From Protea cynaroides (taxonomy: Eukaryota > Streptophyta > Magnoliopsida > Proteales > Proteaceae): 64,000 bases of DNA. Position 1 is the first letter of the stretch. Every line of letters begins with the position of its first letter. Where the stretch lies: positions 73,445,412 to 73,509,411 of the forward strand of contig CM053269.1 of assembly GCA_028583415.1 (NCBI GenBank), written 5' to 3'. A model generated the notes under the pieces. It was not told the origin of the DNA, did not search any database, and saw only the letters and a program-made list of their open reading frames with translations. A program made the position numbers and the translations under genes. Of the stretch, positions 47,535 to 60,242 are shown one piece after another.

Positions 47535-48593
47535 ACAAATATCATGGCTAATTCTAAAGAACTTTTTTAATGGGGACAACCGGACAAATAAGAAGGGAGA
47601 GGGTTTCCCATGTTACCATTGTGGGGCGAAATTTCCCATGGCACCCAATGTTGGGATAGGAAATGTGTCAACCACATGAAACCAAACCGGCAAAGAAAGT
47701 AGAGAGAAAAATAAATAAATAAATAAATAAATAAGAGAAAATATGAGAGGCATAGGATAGATTTTTTTTTTTTCATCTAAAAGACGTACGATATGGGGTC
47801 AACAGGGCTGGATTGGGCCAGACATTTTAAAACCCAAGCCCAACCTTGGATCTCTAAAAATCTACCATGAACATGGCCCGGCCCTGCCAAGGCATAAAAT
47901 TACTCAGCCCAAGCCTTGACCTTGACAGAGCCATGCCTGTTCGAGTTTGGCCCAAATATTTATAATATTATATAAGGGTTTGTCTTTTATATTTATAAAA
48001 CTATGTATTATTATATTATCTAATACAATATATATGTACTAAAACTATGTATTATTATATTTTGTAATACATTATATATCTATAAAACTAAATATATAAT
48101 ACAAGGCTATAAATCCATAATACAATTATAGATATAGGATTGGGTTGGACCGCGCCGGACTTAACCCAATACTTTAACCAAGGTCCGACTTGACCTGCCC
48201 GGGTTTAACAAAACATGAGTCCACATGCGTCCTTGTCCAGGCTCAGGGCCGGTATAGTCTTGTCAGAATTTAGGGTGGGTTTGAGTTCCCAGAGGAAACT
48301 TGCTGCCCACTTAATGAAGTAACTTTTTCCCTAATCTTATTTAGGGTCCGTCAATTCCGATTCAAGTTGGCAAATTCTCCATTCCATTTTCTTAACCTTT
48401 TTTATTTTTTATTTTTTATTTTTTAATTATTAACATTTAATTACGGTGTGGAAAAAAATGGGAAATATAAAGATTGCATGGCCCAAAAAAGAGAGATTTT
48501 AGTCAACGCTTGTACTTTATGCATAAAAAGAAAAAAAAATAGAGATTTAAGGGGTATTAATAGAGGGATGTAGAGATTTTGGGTGTTAATAGA

Positions 48594-48840
48594 GGATCCA
48601 CATAGTCTCATTCCTGAGATTCGAGAGGAGGGGTGGCGGCTTCGATGGATGGTTGACACTTGGCTCTCGGGTGAATTTTACTCATCCATCGGAGCCGACA
48701 CCCTTGTCATCTCAGCTTGTCGGCTGGGGTGTCGGCTCGGATGGACTGCTCGGATTCAGCAGAGAGCCAAGTGTCAGCCATCCATCCAGGCTGTCATCCC
48801 TCCTCCCGAATCTCAGCAAGGATACGATTTGAATCCGTCC
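48594..48840. mobile_element. Foldback MITE type 2, unit 3
   Basis: Perfect 9-bp duplication GTTAATAGA at 48585-48593 and 48841-48849. This is the cleanest copy for defining the element borders. Confidence 0.9.
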
Positions 48841-49400
48841 GTTAATAGAGGGATGGAGATATTTAAACAGTGGTAAGTGGTAACGCAATGACGTGGAGTA
48901 AAGGGTGTCAAATCCATTTGAATTATTATTTTTAATATCATTACCATATCTGTTTTATATTATTTTTATTCAATATTGTATTTTTAATTCTGTATTTCCA
49001 TTACGTAATCCCAATTTGATCCACCATATTGATACGGTACTGAATAAAATTTTTGTTTTCTATAATGTTACCGTACCGATTATATTGAGGTTCGATTCGC
49101 TATGGTTTTTAAATATTCAGTTTCAATATACGTTTTGTTACTATATCGACACTAATAAAGAAAAATTTAGGATGACATATTGACCGATAAAAATCCTCTC
49201 TTATCGCCCAGCCTGTTAGTCATCTATGAGATGGGTTAGGATCAATCGGCATATGTACCAAACATCTTAACCCATTCGATCAAAGTGACATGACTAGACA
49301 ATAGAAGGCGATTCAGGTCCCACTTTGACACCTATATTTAAATTCAGCTTCCATTTTATATCACTGTTTATGTAAATTTAAGATTCTTCCACTTATGGAC

Positions 49401-49495
49401 GGATACCAATCCATCAGAAGATTGTATCTAATCTCATGAGGTGTCTCCCTTATTTCCCTTAAGATTAGATACAATCTTCTGATAGATTGATATCC
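49401..49495. other. Hairpin in the cystatin 3 promoter
   Basis: Same hairpin with one arm mismatch (CTTAAG in place of CTTGAG at about 49461). Confidence 0.82.
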
Positions 49496-49623
49496 TATGT
49501 GGGACAGCTTTCTTTAGATGATACCGCTAAAATCTTGAAGATTCTTAACAAGAGGCATTAAAGATCGCATCCATATAATTCCAACAAATCAAGTTATCAA
49601 GTGTGAACAAAATTACAAAGACT

Positions 49624-49980
49624 ATGGCTTCCCAATATGTCTTGATTGTTCTTGTTTCTTGTTTGCTTCTTTTGCAAAATACTTTAGCTATTCCTAGGTC
49701 AAGCCCACTCCCGGGAGGATGGAAACCTATCGAAGATGTGAACAGTTCAAAAGTTAAAGAGATTGGTGAATTTGCAGTCACTGAACACAACAAAGAGGCA
49801 AAACTGGATCTCCAATTTGATGCAGTGAAGAAAGGTGAATTTCAATTTGTTCTTGGAACTAATTACAGACTTGTTATTTCTGCAAAAGACCATGGAATTG
49901 CTAGTGATTACAATGTTGAGGTTTCTGAGCTACCTTTGCCGACAAAGCCTAAGAAACTTAATTCTTTTACCAAGGCTTAA
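49624..49980 (+). CDS. Secreted cystatin, array copy 3 (118 aa)
   Basis: Intact. It reads as the array consensus: signal peptide, PGGWKPIEDVNSSKVKEIGE, FAVTEHNKEAKLDLQF, QFVLGTNYRLVISAKDHG, and a C-terminus without the PW motif. Sequence around the start (ACTATGGC) is a good plant start context. The one-residue difference from copy 2 and the four-residue difference from copy 1 place it closest to copy 2. Confidence 0.88.
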   Translation: MASQYVLIVLVSCLLLLQNTLAIPRSSPLPGGWKPIEDVNSSKVKEIGEFAVTEHNKEAKLDLQFDAVKKGEFQFVLGTNYRLVISAKDHGIASDYNVEVSELPLPTKPKKLNSFTKA

Positions 49981-50956
49981 TGGGTTTGTAACAACAATGG
50001 AGAGTGAGAACCTTTTTTTGTCAAAGGTCTTAAGTCACTTTCTAATATCTTAAATAAAACATTCCTTATGCCAAAAAAATCATATCTTTTTTTTTTTATT
50101 TTTTTTTATTATCATTTTACTTTTTGTGAGTTCTATAGCTTCATTGACTAAGATTTTATAAGTTGTGAATACCGGTTATCATCTTAAAAAAAAAAAAAAA
50201 AAACAGTTGATATCCAGGTCTCAAACCAACCAAAGCCGAAGATTGAGACTATAGGGATTTTGAAGTTGACCTCCCACAGCAGGGAGTGTAAGGGAAAGAG
50301 TATGACTGTTCAATATTTCTGTCTCAACCCACAAAATCACTTCTGGCTTTGGGAAATTTTCCTATTTTGGATGATATTTAAATTTTACTATTTGAACTTC
50401 AGTCTGTAATAATTGTGAAACAACCCAGAAGTTCCATTTTTTCAAAATGTGCTAAAATATAATGTCATGCTAACGGTGTTGGGAGCTTAGGGTGGAGGGA
50501 GAGAGAGAGAATGTGTGTGTATTATAACCTCTAACGTTAGCTCAAAGGCCCTTTTTTTTTTAACATTTGTTAAAATTTCAAAAACCCTTGAAAGGAGAAT
50601 AGTGTCTGAACCATAATTAGTAACGATTAAAAAAAAAAAAAAAAACAGAGGGATGGAACAGGTTTTAAAAAGAGAAAAATAAGAATGGTACAATAAAAAA
50701 AAAAAAAAGTCATACATTCTGAGAGTGATAGAAAAAGAATACTGAATTATACATTTGTCAAGACTCCAAGCATGAATCCACTCTCCACCCATTAGCAAGA
50801 AAACTAAGATATCTTATGGAGGTTGTGGAAGACTGTGATCGAGGGATTGCAATCAAAACTTGAAGATTAAAGGAAGATCAAACTTCATAATAGGTATATG
50901 ATTATTTTCAAGTTTTCTATTACCATTGTGTTCTATGACTGAAGAAGATCTGAATC

Positions 50957-51792
50957 CAAGTTTAGGGGTCAAATAAATATGAATATATCATCAGCAAATA
51001 ACAAATGTGTTGGAGTCGCCGTACCTCTACCATTGTAAATGGCCTGAATACAACTTTTATTCACAAGATGTTGTAATCCCTTGCATAACACCTTTTCTGC
51101 CAGAACAAACAATAAGGGAGATAGGGGGTCACTTTGTCTCAAATCTCTTTCAGGTCCAAAAAAACTCACTGGGCCACTATTTACCATCACAGATAATTTG
51201 ACTGAGTGCAATAAAACTGTAACTCTCATAACAAAAGTTTATGAGAACCCAAATTTGCGAAGAACAACTACTAAAAAATCCCATTCCAATGTATCATAAG
51301 CTTTATGAATGTCAATCTTCAAAGCAATACTTCATTTTTTTGTCTTTTGATGCATCAAAGATACCAACTCCGAAGCCATACCAATGTTATCATGGATTAA
51401 CCATCTTTTTCACAAACGCTTCTTGGGATGGAGACACAAGTTTTTCAACAAACCTTCCTAATCTACTTGATAATATCTTAGGAATGATTTTATACACAAA
51501 ATTCCCCACACAAATAGATCTAAACTTCGAAAGCTTTATAGCCCCATCAATTATAGGGATCAAAGTAATGAAATTAGTATTCATCTCTCAGTAGGGTCCC
51601 TGAAACAAAGAAAGACTTTACAGCTGCACAAACATCTTTTCCTAAAACATCCCAACAAGTACAGAAAAACTCTGGCCTAGGAGCACTCTCAGGATTCATA
51701 GTACCGAACATCCCTTCAATACCTTGATCCATAATTTTGTAGTACATTTGTGATCCACTTTGAAAATTAACTTACTTTGACAAAATTCGGTG
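50957..51792 (-). pseudogene. LINE reverse-transcriptase fragment, unit 3
   Basis: Same extent as in units 1 and 2, with FADD retained. One substitution alters LIPKI to LIPII. Confidence 0.85.
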
Positions 51793-52377
51793 GCGATCTG
51801 AATGAGAAATTCTTTTAAAATGTGTGATTGAAGTGGAGGGCTTGGGCCTTTAGGGGTGCCCCCTGGGGGGGCGGGGGGTGTGAAGTCTTCGTAGTACGGC
51901 TTAACCCGATCTGATGGATCTAGTTGATTTGAATGATTTATATTTTTTTTTTCATGTCTTACAGTCCTACTGCATAGACGTTTTTTTTGAAGGACATTTT
52001 TGAACTAGGGTTTTTAGGAGATCTCCATTGTAATTGATGATTGTTTTAGTATTTTGGATTGAGAATTGAGACAGAGAAAGAGAAATGAGAGATGCATCAC
52101 AGGTTAGGAACTTAAAACTAATAATTAAGAATATCTGGGAACGTGGAGACATGAATCCCAAAGATGGGACATAGATTTCCAAACTTTTTTTTTTTTGATT
52201 TAAAAGTCTTTTAGATTGTTACCAAAAAATAAAAAGTCTAGTAGATTTAATTAGTAAAAAGAGAATGTTTCATTTTGCACAAAAAAAAAAAAAAGTCTGT
52301 TTCCTTAATTATCTACACTTTTTAATTAATGACAAAAGAAAATGATCAAAAAAGGATACCAATGTGCGATAAATATC

Positions 52378-52621
52378 GAACAGAAATCGTCTCCCGCCTG
52401 GGTTTGGGCGGAAGACTGGGCGGCCCAAATGGATGACCGTCATGTGGCACTCGGAGGGATCCGAGCCCTCCATCCGAGCCAACCGCCCAGTCGACAAGCT
52501 GTGCCGACTGGGGGGTCGGCTCAGAAGGAGGGCTCGGATCCCTCCGGAGTGCCACGTGGCGGCCATCCATCCGGGCCGCCCCCGTCCCCTCCCAAACCCG
52601 GGCGGGAGACGATGTGGATCC
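52378..52621. mobile_element. Foldback MITE type 1, unit 4
   Basis: Flanks ATAAATATC (52369-52377) and ACAAATATC (52622-52630). An extra base (CTCCGGAGTG) breaks the arm symmetry. Confidence 0.85.
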
Positions 52622-53688
52622 ACAAATATCATGGCTAATTTTAAAGAACTTTTTTAATGGGGACAACCGGACAAATAAGAAGGGATAGGGTTTCCCATGT
52701 TACCATTGTGGGGCGAAATTTCCCATGGCACCCAATGTTGGGATAGGAAATGTGTCAACCACATGAAACCAAATTGGCAAAGGAAGTAGAGAGAAAAATA
52801 AATAAATAAAATAAATAAATAAATAAGAGAAAATGTGAGAGACATAGGATAGATTTTTATTTTTTTTTCTTCTAAAAGACGTACGATTAGGGGTCAACAG
52901 GGCTGGATTGGGCCAGACATTTTAAAACCCAAGCCCAACCTTGGATCTCTAAAAATCTACCATGAACATGGCCCGGCCCTGCCAAGGCATAAAATTACTC
53001 AGCCCAAGCCTTGACCTTGACAGAGCCATGCCTGTTCGAGTTTGGCCCAAATATTTATAATATTATATAAGGGTTTGTCTTTTATATTTATAAAACTATG
53101 TATTATTATATTATCTAATACAATATATATGTACTAAAACTATGTATTATTATATTTTGTAATACATTATATATCTATAAAACTAAATATATAATACAAG
53201 GCTATAAATCCATAATACAATTATAGATATAGGATTGGGTTGGACCGCGCCGGACTTAACCCAATACTTTAACCAAGGTCCGACTTGACCTGCCAGGGTT
53301 TAACAAAACATGAGTCCACATGCGTCCTTGTCCAGGCTCAAGGCCGATATAGTCTTGTCAGAATTTAGGGTGGGTTTGAATTCCCAGAGGAAACTTGCTG
53401 CCCACTTAATGAAGTAACTTTTTCCCTAATCTTATTTAGGGTCCGTCAATTCCGATTCAAGTTGGCAAATTCTCCATTCCATTTTCTTAACCTTTTTTAT
53501 TTTTTATTTTTTATTTTTTAATTCTTAACATTTAATTACGGTGTGGAAAAAAATGGGAAATATAAAGATTGCATGGCCCAAAAAAGAGAGATTTTAGTCA
53601 ACGCTTGTACTTTATGCATAAAAAGAAAAGAAAAAAGAGATTTAAGGGGTATTAATAGAGGAATGTACAGATTTTGGGTGTTAATAGA

Positions 53689-53935
53689 GGATCCACATAG
53701 TCTCATTCCTGAGATTCGAGAGGAGGGGCGGCGGCTTCGATGGATGGTCGACACTTGGCTCTCGGGTGAATTTTACTCATCCATCGGAGCCGACACCCTT
53801 GTCATCTCAGCTTGTCGGCTGGGGTGTCGGCTCGGATGGACTGCTCGGATTCAGCAGAGAGCCAAGTGTCGCCCATCCATCCAGCCGTCATCCCCTCCTC
53901 CCGAATCTCAGCAAGGAAACGATTTGAATCCGTCC
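53689..53935. mobile_element. Foldback MITE type 2, unit 4
   Basis: Perfect duplication GTTAATAGA at 53680-53688 and 53936-53944. Confidence 0.88.
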
Positions 53936-54494
53936 GTTAATAGAGGGATGGAGATATTTAAATAGTGGTAAGTGGTAACGCAATGACGTGGAGTAAAAGG
54001 TGTCAAATCCATTTGAATTATTATTTTTAATATCATTACCATATCTGTTTTATATTATTTTTATTCAATATTGTATTTTTAATTTGTGTTTCCATTACGT
54101 AATCCCAATTTGATCCACCATATTGATACGGTACTGAATAAAATTTTTGTTTTCTATAATGTTACCGTACCGATTATATTGAGGTTCGATTCGCTATGGT
54201 TTTTAAATATTCAGTTTCAATATACGTTTTGTTACTATATCGACACCAATAAAGAAAAATTTAGGATGACATATTGACCGATAAAAATCCTCTCTTATCG
54301 CCCAGCCTGTTAGTCATCTATGAGACGGGTTAGGATCAATCGGCATATGTACCAAACATCTTAACCCATTCGATCAAAGTGACATTACTAGACAATAGAA
54401 GACGATTCAGGTCCCACTTTGACACCTATATTTAAATTCAGCTTCTATTTTATATCATTGTTTATGTAAATTTAAGATTCTTCCACTTATGGAC

Positions 54495-54589
54495 GGATAC
54501 CAATCCATAAGAAGATTGTATCTAATCTCATGAGGTGTCTCCCTTATTTCCCTTGAGATTAGATACAATCTTCTGATAGATTGATATCC
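54495..54589. other. Hairpin in the cystatin 4 promoter
   Basis: One mismatch in the left arm (CCATAAG for CCATCAG). Confidence 0.82.
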
Positions 54590-54717
54590 TATGTGGGACA
54601 GCTTTCTTTAGATGATACCGCTAAAATCTTGAAGATTCTTAACAAGAGGCATTAAAGATCGCATCCATATAAGTCCAACAAATCAAGTTATCAAGTGTGA
54701 ACAAAATTACAAAGACT

Positions 54718-55075
54718 ATGGCTTCCCAATATGTCTTGATTGTTCTTGTTTCTTGTTTGCTTCTTTTGCAAAATACTTTAGCTATTCCTAGGTCAAGCCC
54801 ACTCCCGGGAGGATGGAAACCTATCGAAGATGTGAACAGTTCAAAAGTTAAAGAGATTGGTGAATTTGCAGTCACTGAACACAACAAAGAGGCAAAACTG
54901 GATCTCCAATTTGATGCAGTGAAGAAAGGTGAATTTCAATTTGTTCTTGGAAACTAATTACAGACTTGTTATTTCTGCAAAAGACCATGGAATTGCTAGT
55001 GATTACAATGTTGAGGTTTCTGAGCTACCTTTGCCGACAAAGCCTAAGAAACTTAATTCTTTTACCAAGGCTTAA
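54718..55075 (+). pseudogene. Cystatin array copy 4, single-base frameshift
   Basis: Identical in layout to copy 3 until residue 78. One extra A in the GGAAAC run at 54950-54954 then brings a stop at 54955-54957. The predicted product of 79 residues keeps the signal peptide, the helix motif and QFVLG but loses the last two strands of the fold. It is therefore probably non-functional, although the protease-contact loops survive. A sequencing or assembly error in a homopolymer must be kept in mind. Confidence 0.82.
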
Positions 55076-55277
55076 TGGGTTTGTAACAACAATGGAGAGT
55101 GAGAACCTTTTTTTGTCAAAGGTCTTAAGTCACTTTCTAATATCTTAAATAAAACATTCCTTATGCCAAAAAAATCATATCTTTTTTTTTTAATTTTTTT
55201 TTTATTATCATTTTACTTGTTGTGAGTTCTATAGCTTCATTGACTAAGATTTTATAAGTTGTGAATACCCGGTTATC

Positions 55278-55311
<34 letters not shown>

Positions 55312-56079
55312 CAGTTGATATCCAGGTCTCAAACCAACCAAAGCCGAAGATTGAGACTATAGGGATTTTGAAGTTGACCTCCCACAGCAGGGAGTGTACG
55401 GGAAAGAGTATGACTGCTCAATATTTCTATCTCAACCCACAAAATCACTTCTGGCTTTCGGAAAATTTTCTTATTTTGAATGATATTTAAATTTTACTAT
55501 TTGAACTTCAGTCTGTAATAATTGGGAAACAACCCAGAAGTTCCATTTTTTCAAAATATGCTAAAATATAATGTCATGCTAACGGTGTTGGGAGCTTAGG
55601 GTGGAGGGAGAGAGAGAGAATGTGTGTGTATTATAACCTCTAACGTTAGCTCAAAGGCCCTTTTTTTTTTAACATTTGTTAAAATTTCAAAAACCGTTGA
55701 AAGGAGAATAGTGTCTGAACCATAATTAGTTAAGACGGGAACGATTAAAAAAAAAAAAAAAAAACAGAGGGATGGAACAGGTTTTAAAAAGAGAAAAACA
55801 AGAATGGTACAGTAAAAAAAAAAAAAAAAATCAAACATTCTGAGAGTGATAGAAAATGAATACTGAATTCTGCGTTTGTCAAGACTCCAAGCTTGAATCC
55901 ACTCTGCACCCATTAGCAAGAGAACTAAGATATCTTCTGGATGTTGTGGAAAGACTGTGATCAAGGGATTGCAATCAAAACTTGAAGATTAAAGGAAGAT
56001 CAAACTTCATAATAGGTATATGATTATTTTCAAGTTTTCTATTACCATTGTGTTCTATGACTGAAGAAGATCTGAATCC

Positions 56080-56917
56080 AAGTTTAGGGGTCAAATAAAT
56101 ATGAATATATCATCAGCAAATAACAAATGTGTTGGAGTCGCCGTACCTCTACCATTGTAAATGGCCTGAATACAACCTTTATTCGCAAGATGTTGTAATC
56201 CCTTGCATAACACCTTTTCTGCCAGAACAAACAATAAGGGAGATAGGGGGTCACCTTGTCTCAAATCTCTTTCCGGTCCAAAATAAAACTCACTGGGCCA
56301 CTATTTACCATCACAGATAATTTGACTGAGTGCAATAAAACTGTAACTCTCATAACAAAAGTTTATGAGAACCCAAATTTGCGAAGAACAACTACTAAAA
56401 AATCTCATTCCAATGTATCATAAGCTTTATGAATGTCAATCTTCAAAGCAATACTTCATTTTTTTGTCTTTTGATGCATCAAAGATACCAACTCCGAAGC
56501 CATACCAATGTTATCATGGATTAACCATCCTTTTCACAAAAGCTCCTTGGGATGGAGACACAAGTTTTTCAACAAACCTCCCTAATCTACTTGATAATAT
56601 CTTAGGAATGATTTTATACACAAAATTCCCCACACAAATAGATCTAAACTTCGAAAGCTTTATAGCCCCATCAATTTTAGGGATCAAAGTAATGAAATTA
56701 GTATTCATCTCTCTCAGTAGGTCCCAGAAACAAAGAAAAACTTTATAGTTGCACAAACATCATTTCCTACAACATCCCAACAAGTACAGAAAAACTCTGG
56801 CCTAGGAGCACTCTCAGGATTCATAGTACCGAACATCCCTTCAATACCTTGATCCATAATTTTGTAGTACATTTGTCATCCACTTTGATAATTGACTTAA
56901 TCTGACAAAATTCGGTG
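56080..56917 (-). pseudogene. LINE reverse-transcriptase fragment, unit 4
   Basis: Same extent. An insertion near 56283 disrupts the frame seen in units 2 and 3 after RQGDPLSPLLF. Confidence 0.83.
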
Positions 56918-57500
56918 GCGATCTGAATGAGAAATTTTTTTAAAGTGTGTGATAGAAGTGGAGGGCTTGGGCCTTTAGGGGTGCCTCCTGGGGGGGGGGG
57001 GGTGTGAAGTCTTCGCAGTACGGCTTAACCCGATCTGATGGATCTAGTTGATTTGAAGGATATTTTTTTTTTCATGCCTTACAGTCCTACTGCATAGACG
57101 TTTTTTTTAAGGACATTTTTGAACTAGGATTTTTGGGAGATCTCCATTGTAATTGATGTTTGTTTTAGTATTTTGGATTGAGAATTGAGACAGAGAAAGA
57201 GAAATGAGAGATGCATTACAGGTTAGGAACTTAAAACTAATAATTTAGAATATCTAGGAACGTGGCGACATGAATCCCAAAGGTGGGACATAGATTTCCA
57301 AACAATTTTTTTATTTTATTTAAAAGTCTTGTAGATTGTTACCAAAAAATAAAAAGTCTTGTAGATTTAATTAGTAAAAAGAGAATGTTTCATTTTGCAC
57401 AAAAAAAAAAAAAAAAAGTCTGTTTCCTTAATTTTCTACACTTTTTAATTAATGACAAAAGAAAATGATCAAAAAAGGATACCAATGTGCGACAAATATC

Positions 57501-57741
57501 GAACCAAGCGTCTCCCTCGGGTTTGGGGGGGGAGGCGGGCGGCCCGGATGGATGGCCGCCATGTGGCACTCGGAGGGATCCGAGCCCTCCATCCGAGCCG
57601 ACCGCCCGGTCGACAAGGCGAGCCGGCCCGGGGGGGTCGGCTCGGATGGAGGGCTCGGATCCCTCCGAGTGCCACATGGCGGCCATCCATCCGGGCCGCC
57701 CAGTCTCCCTCCCAAACCCAGGCGGGAGACGATGTGGATCC
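57501..57741. mobile_element. Foldback MITE type 1, unit 5
   Basis: Perfect duplication ACAAATATC at 57492-57500 and 57742-57750. A G-rich loop in the middle. Confidence 0.87.
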
Positions 57742-58795
57742 ACAAATATCATGGCTAATTTTAAAGAACTTTTTTAATGGGGACAACCGGACAAATAAGA
57801 AGGGAGAGGGTTTCCCATGTTACCATTGTGGGGCGAAATTTCCCATGGCACCCAATGTTGGGATAGGAAATGTGTCAACCACATGAAACCAAATTGGCAA
57901 AGGAAGTAGAGAGAAAAATAAATAAATAAATAAATAAAATAAATAAATAAATAAGAGAAAATATGAGAGACATAGGATAGATTTTTTTTTTTCTTCTAAA
58001 AGACGTACGATTAGGGGTCAACAGGGCTGGATTGGGCCAGACATTTTAAAACCCAAGCCCAACCTTGGATCTCTAAAAATCAACCATGAACATGGCCCGA
58101 CCCTGCCAAGGCCTAAAAATACTCAGCCCAAGCCTTGACCTTGACAGAGCCAGGCCTGTTCGAGTTTGGCCCAAATATTTATAATTTTATATAAGGGTTT
58201 GTCTTTTATATTTATAAAACTATGTATTATTATATTATCTAATACATTATATATGTACTAAAACTATGTATTATTATATTATGTAATACATTATATATCT
58301 ATAAAACTAAATATATAATACAAGGCTATAAATCCATAATACAATTATAGATATAGGATTGGGTTGGACCGGGCCGGACTTAACCCGATACTTTAACCAA
58401 GGTCCGACTTGACCTGCCAGGGTTTAACAAAACATGAGTCCACATACGTCCTTGTCCAGGCTCAGGGCCGGTTTAGTCTTGTCAGAATTTAGGGTGGGTT
58501 TGATTTCCCAGAGCAAACTTGCTACCCACTTAATGTCTTATTTAGGGTCCGTCAATTCCGATTCAAGTTGGAAAATTCTCCATTCCATTTTCTTAACCTT
58601 TTTTATTTTTTATTTTTTATTTTTTAATTCTTAACAATTAATTACGGTGTGGAAAAAAAAGGGAAAGATAAAGATTGCATGGCCAAAAAAAAGAGATTTT
58701 AGTTAACGCTTGTACTTTATGCATAAAAAAAAAAAAAAAAAAAGAGATTTAAGGGATATTAATAGAGGGATGCAGAGATTTTGGGTGTTAATAGA

Positions 58796-59044
58796 GGATC
58801 CACATCGTCTTATCAATGAGATTCGAGAGGAGGGGCGGCGGCTTCGATGGATGGTCGACACTTGACTCTCGAGTGAATCCTAGCCATCCATCGGAGCCGA
58901 CACCCTTGTCGTCTCAGCTTGTCGGCTGGGGTGTCGGCTCGGATGGAATGCTCGGATTTACCAGAGAGCTTTAGGTGTCAGCCATCCATCCAGGCTGCCA
59001 TCCCTCCTCCCGAATCTCAGCAAGGATACGATTTGAATTCGTCC
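58796..59044. mobile_element. Foldback MITE type 2, unit 5
   Basis: Perfect duplication GTTAATAGA at 58787-58795 and 59045-59053. The left end reads GGATCCACATCGTCTT, closer to the type 1 terminus than in the other units. Confidence 0.87.
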
Positions 59045-59604
59045 GTTAATAGAGGGATGGAGAAATTTAAGCAGTGGTAAGTGGTAACGCAATGACATGG
59101 AGTAAAGGGTGTCAAATCCATTTGAATTCTTATTTTTAATATCATTACCATATCAGTTTTATATTATTTTTATTCAGTATTGTATTTTTAATTCTGTATT
59201 TCCATTATGTATTCCCAATTTGATCCACCATATTGATATGATACTGAATAAAAATTTTGTTTTCTATAACGTTACCGTACCGATTATATTGAGGTTCGAT
59301 TCGCTATGGTTTTTAAATATTCAGTTTCAATATACGTTTTGTCACTATATCGAGACCAATAAAGATAAATTTAGGATGACAGATTGATCGATAAAAATCC
59401 TCTCTTATCGCCCAGCCCGTTAGTCATCTATCAGACGGGTTGGGATCCATCGGGATATGTACCAAACATCTTAACCCATTCGATCAAAGTGACATGACTA
59501 GACAATAGAAGACGATTCAGGTCCCACTTTGACACCTATATTTAAATTCAGCTTCCATTTTATATCACTGTTTATGTAAATTTAAGATTCTTCCACTTAT
59601 GGAC

Positions 59605-59699
59605 GGATACCAATCCATCAGAAGATTGTATCTAATCTCATGAGGTGTCTCCCTTATTTCCCTTGAGATTAGATACAATCTTCTCATAGATTGGTATCC
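59605..59699. other. Hairpin in the cystatin 5 promoter
   Basis: One arm mismatch (TTCTCATAG for TTCTGATAG). Confidence 0.82.
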
Positions 59700-59827
59700 T
59701 ATGTGGGACAGCTTTCTTTAGATGATACCGCTAAAATCTTGAAGATTCTTAACAAGTGGCATTAAAAATCGCATCCATATAAGTCCAACAAATCAAGCTA
59801 TCAAGTGTGAACAAAATTACAAAGATT

Positions 59828-60242
59828 ATGACTTCCCAATATATCTTGATTTTTCTTGTTTCTTGTTTCTTGTTTGCTTCTTTTGCAAAATACTTTAGCT
59901 ATTCATAGGTCAAACCCACTCCTGGGAGGATGGGAACCTATCGAAGATGTGAAAAGTTCAGAAGTTAAAGAGATTGGTGAATTTGCAGTCACTGAACACA
60001 ACAAAGAGGCAAAACTGGATCTCCAATTTGATGCAGTGAAGAAAGGTGAATTTCAGTTTGTTCTTGGAACTAATTACAGACTTGTTATTTCTGCAAAAGA
60101 CCATGGAATTGCTAGTGATTACAATGTTGAGGTTTCTGAGCTACTTTTTGCCGACAGCCTAAGAAACTTAATTCTTTTACCAAGGCTTAATGGTTTTGTA
60201 ACAACAATGGAGAGTGAGAACCTTTTTTGTCAAAGGTCTTAA
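59828..60242 (+). pseudogene. Cystatin array copy 5, two frame changes
   Basis: The ATG at 59828 opens MTSQYILIFLVSC. A 7-bp tandem duplication (TTTCTTG) in the signal-peptide region then leads to a stop at 59906-59908, after 26 codons. The downstream frame encodes the complete mature region (LLGGWEPIEDV to IASDYNVEVSEL). Indels near 60145-60160 then replace the C-terminus, and the frame ends at 60242. No ATG precedes the mature frame in phase, so a secreted cystatin is not expected. Confidence 0.82.

Larger units (their letters stand above)
46696..51792 (+). repeat. Cystatin array unit 3
   Basis: Same order as units 1 and 2. The A-run at 47186-47208 is expanded. The left flank of the type 1 foldback element reads ATAAATATC, a change shared with unit 4. 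Confidence 0.9.
51793..56917 (+). repeat. Cystatin array unit 4
   Basis: Same order. Shares with unit 3 the variant left flank of the type 1 foldback. The A-run after the cystatin is expanded (55283-55311). Confidence 0.9.

Noticed and set aside
59856..60242. Reading cystatin copy 5 as an intact 128-aa gene
   Set aside because: That frame opens with TTG, not ATG. The true ATG at 59828 is out of phase because of a 7-bp duplication.
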